Assembly (NCBI GenBank): GCA_937907405.1
Contig: CALCIC010000944.1
Span: forward strand, 1-13,454
Reading direction: 5' to 3'
Origin: an uncultured Isosphaeraceae bacterium
GTDB lineage: Bacteria; Planctomycetota; Planctomycetia; Isosphaerales; Isosphaeraceae
Length of the DNA stretch: 13,454 nucleotides
Shown here: piece by piece, positions 11,781-13,454 of the stretch
Layout: every line of letters starts with the position of its first letter
Position numbering within the stretch: position 1 is the stretch's first letter
Translations under genes and position numbers: made by a program
Notes under the pieces: generated by a model
Seen by the model: only the letters and a program-made list of their open reading frames with translations
The model's database searches: none
What the model was told of the DNA's origin: nothing

Positions 11781-12185
11781 ATGGAATCTCTCAATGAGCG
11801 CATCCAAAACATCGGCCGCGCCGCGCTCGTCAGCGCGATGAACGCCGACCGCGAGGCGGAATCGCTCTTGAAACAAGCGGACCAACTGAGGGGGCGAGGT
11901 TCACTGAGGACCGACGAGCCCACGGCGCACGAGCGCGAATGCCGGGAGAAGGCCGCAAGGCTGGAGGCGTTGGCGGTCGAGAGCCGTCGCGTCGCGGAAT
12001 ACGCGCAGCGAGGCGTACTGTTCGCCTCGCAAAACCAGGTGAGGACCGGCCAGTTGTTCCGAGATCCGAATGCCAACCAGACGTTCAGCGAAGCGTTAGA
12101 CCGGGGTTTGGTCGTCTGGGAAGGCCGGGACGAAGCGGCGTACAACTCGGAAGCCAATTCATCGCCCTATCCCCGGACTGCCTGA
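11781..12185 (+). CDS. Hypothetical 134-residue helical protein
   Basis: AAGGTAA precedes the ATG. The product is mostly helical: ESLNERIQNIGRAALVSAMN, then LLKQADQLRGRG, then ECREKAARLEALAVESRRVA. A less structured C-terminal third has aromatics (LVVWEGRDEAAY) and a Ser/Pro end. There is no recognisable domain. In tailed phages the slot just before the tape-measure gene is usually held by tail-assembly chaperones or the tail tube. This product has neither the frameshift pair nor the fold I would expect, so the location is suggestive only. A pair of hairpins follows. Confidence 0.65.
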   Translation: MESLNERIQNIGRAALVSAMNADREAESLLKQADQLRGRGSLRTDEPTAHERECREKAARLEALAVESRRVAEYAQRGVLFASQNQVRTGQLFRDPNANQTFSEALDRGLVVWEGRDEAAYNSEANSSPYPRTA

Positions 12186-12191
12186 CCGGAA

Positions 12192-12247
12192 TCACCGCCT
12201 CGTCGGCGGTGAAGCCCGCGCCGGTTTTCACGTTGGCCGGCGCGGGC
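12192..12247 (+). terminator. Tandem hairpins before the tape-measure-like gene
   Basis: The first hairpin has TCACCGCC and GGCGGTGA arms (12192-12212, 8 bp, 5-base loop). The second has GCCCGCGCCGG and CCGGCGCGGGC (12214-12247, 11 bp perfect, 12-base loop containing TTTT). They start seven bases past the stop at 12185 and end 75 bases before the ATG at 12322. Two stacked hairpins are a strong terminator or processing signal, and would lower expression of the long gene relative to those upstream. Confidence 0.65.
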
Positions 12248-12321
12248 CGTCGAGGAAGTCATCGCGGGGCGCATCCCGGACCCCGATTGCAACTGAGGCG
12301 TCAACGCATCGGAGTATCGAT

Positions 12322-13454
12322 ATGGACGAAATCCAACGGCTCATCATGCAGGTTGAGGGCGAGGAAAAGCTCAAGAAGCTCACCCAATCGCAAGAGAATC
12401 AACTGAAGATCATGCGCCAACTCGTCGAGGCGTACGATCAGGGGAGGATGTCCCAGACAGCCTACGAGCAACGCATGGAAGCGACGGCGGGCGTGCTGTC
12501 ACGCACCAACCAACAGATAGGCGAGGCGCAGAAAGGCGTCAAGAGCATGGGCGGAGCGCTCATGCAGGCCGGCTACATCGTGGACGACTTCGTAGCCGGG
12601 ATCAACAATCAGGGCCTCGCGGGCGCGCTGGCGAACATCCAAAACAACATCCCCGGCCTGTTGAAGTCGCTCGGCAAGGGGGCCGGGCTCGCTGGCGTCG
12701 TCGGCATCGCGGGCGTTGGCGTGGCGCAGCTGGTGCGGCATTGGGACGAGTTGGCAGGGCTCTGGAAGGACGGCGGCGTCGAACAGGCCACCGAGGCGAT
12801 GAAGAAGTACGGCGAGGCGGCGCAGAAAGCGGCCGACGCCTTCAATCAGCAGGTTGAAGCAGTCCGAAAGCAGAAGACGGCCGAACAGTCGGCGGCCGGC
12901 GCTGCCGTCGCGGGGGTGACGAGCGGGGCCGACTTCGACAAGGTGTTGGACCAGATCAAAGGATTCGACTCGGGGGCCATCGACAAGGAGAAGCGAAGGC
13001 TTCAAGGAGCGGCGGCGGCGCAGGACCGCATTGCGGAAGATGCGACGAGGGCGAGCCCTCTCGGAGTCGGCCCTTACGGCGTGAAAGATCCGCGCATCGC
13101 CGAGGCGCAGGCCAAGGCGAAGGAATTCCGGGACCAGATTGCAACCCTGGTCGACTCCCAGAAGAACGCGATGGACAAGGGGAAGTCTCTCATCCTCCGG
13201 GCTCGCAACGGCGACATGGACGCATACGATGAATTGCTCGCGTCCACCACCGGAGACGTTCACGACCAACTCGTTGCGGCCGACCCGAGGAAGGCCGGCA
13301 TGCGGGCGAATGCTCGCGACCGGGCGAAACGGCAGATCTCCGACGCCATCAGCGACTTCATGAACCCGATCGCCACCGCGCTGAAGGACCGAAGGGCGTC
13401 CGAGAAAGCGAAGCTTGCGGACGACGCGGCGACCGACGCCTTGAACGACGTCGG
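12322..13454 (+). CDS. Tape-measure-like protein, N-terminal part (continues at base 1)
   Basis: Starts at ATG 12322 with GGAG about eight bases upstream and is open to the end of the window; on the circle it continues in frame to 644 (about 573 residues). Residues 1-75 are an amphipathic helical region (EKLKKLTQSQENQLKIMRQL). Residues about 80-145 carry a hydrophobic stretch, MQAGYIVDDFVAGINN followed by IPGLLKSLGKGAGLAG and VVGIAGVGVAQLVRHWDEL. This 'Y.vDD...NNIP.L..SLG.G.GLAG' layout is one I recognise from phage tail tape-measure-like proteins, where the hydrophobic segment may insert in the host membrane during DNA entry. Charged helices with Gln/Lys/Ala repeats follow. A tail or tail-interacting role is likely. 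No other tail gene is identifiable in the circle. At 573 residues it is short for a tape measure. Confidence 0.82.
   Translation, partial: MDEIQRLIMQVEGEEKLKKLTQSQENQLKIMRQLVEAYDQGRMSQTAYEQRMEATAGVLSRTNQQIGEAQKGVKSMGGALMQAGYIVDDFVAGINNQGLAGALANIQNNIPGLLKSLGKGAGLAGVVGIAGVGVAQLVRHWDELAGLWKDGGVEQATEAMKKYGEAAQKAADAFNQQVEAVRKQKTAEQSAAGAAVAGVTSGADFDKVLDQIKGFDSGAIDKEKRRLQGAAAAQDRIAEDATRASPLGVGPYGVKDPRIAEAQAKAKEFRDQIATLVDSQKNAMDKGKSLILRARNGDMDAYDELLASTTGDVHDQLVAADPRKAGMRANARDRAKRQISDAISDFMNPIATALKDRRASEKAKLADDAATDALNDV
13400..13454. repeat. Terminal direct repeat, right copy (circular overlap)
   Basis: These bases are an exact copy of bases 1-55. Removing one copy closes a circle of 13,399 bp and restores the open reading frame of the tape-measure-like gene across the join. 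Confidence 0.93.

Noticed and set aside
1..13454. CRISPR array, tRNA, rRNA or insertion sequence
   Set aside because: I looked for regular spaced repeats, cloverleaf-like segments with CCA-type ends and transposase motifs and saw none; the only regular repeats are the iterons at 7616-7841.

Overview
The window looks like one complete small circular replicon. Bases 1-55 are identical to bases 13400-13454, so the sequence is most simply a circle of 13,399 bp cut at an arbitrary point. The cut falls inside the largest structural-type gene, a tape-measure-like protein. Its 5' part is at 12322-13454, its 3' part is at 1-644, and the two join in frame across the overlap. The DNA is GC-rich (roughly two thirds by eye), uses Shine-Dalgarno sites and has strong G/C bias at third codon positions. 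The general look and several protein families recall Planctomycetota phages and mobile elements, but that host guess is an inference of low confidence.

Layout. 1-644 is the end of the tape-measure-like gene, followed by an HTH plus zinc-ligand protein (661-1176). Running leftward at 1306-2227 is an overlapping pair: a small HicA-like protein, then an HTH partner protein. This resembles a toxin-antitoxin or regulatory module. Its promoter is packed with three inverted repeats (2247-2322) facing a rightward small gene (2461-2739). A ribbon-helix-helix protein (2842-3117) follows a clear hairpin. Three small leftward genes (4217 down to 3254, the last of only 50 codons) are each followed by a strong GC hairpin. 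They share a divergent promoter region (4270-4356) with a rightward set: a ribbon-helix-helix protein (4422), an unknown protein (4637), an AlpA/excisionase-like HTH protein (5433) and a D5/SF3-type replicative helicase (5834-7615).

Just downstream of the helicase, 7616-7841 is a gene-free, AT-richer stretch with at least eight copies of an AGCTACGC-type iteron, two of them inverted. It is the best origin candidate. After it comes a rightward, apparently morphogenesis-linked block. In order it holds: a DUF3820-like protein with an SSB-like acidic tail (7842), a small zinc-finger protein (8275), a small-terminase-like HTH protein (8482), an overlapping small gene (8996), a long helical protein (9357), a 98-aa protein (10563), a beta-rich virion-like protein (10949), two small hydrophilic or helical proteins (11485, 11781) and the tape-measure-like gene (12322 onward).

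Working model: a P4/PICI-like autonomous phage satellite or phage-plasmid. It replicates through its own SF3 helicase and iteron origin and is maintained by a toxin-antitoxin-like module. It carries only a few virion-related genes. I see no large terminase, portal, major capsid, tail tube, lysis or integrase gene, so if it is packaged it would depend on a helper phage. The helicase has lost recognisable primase catalytic residues, and an SSB-tail mimic is encoded next to the origin, so recruitment of host replication proteins is plausible.
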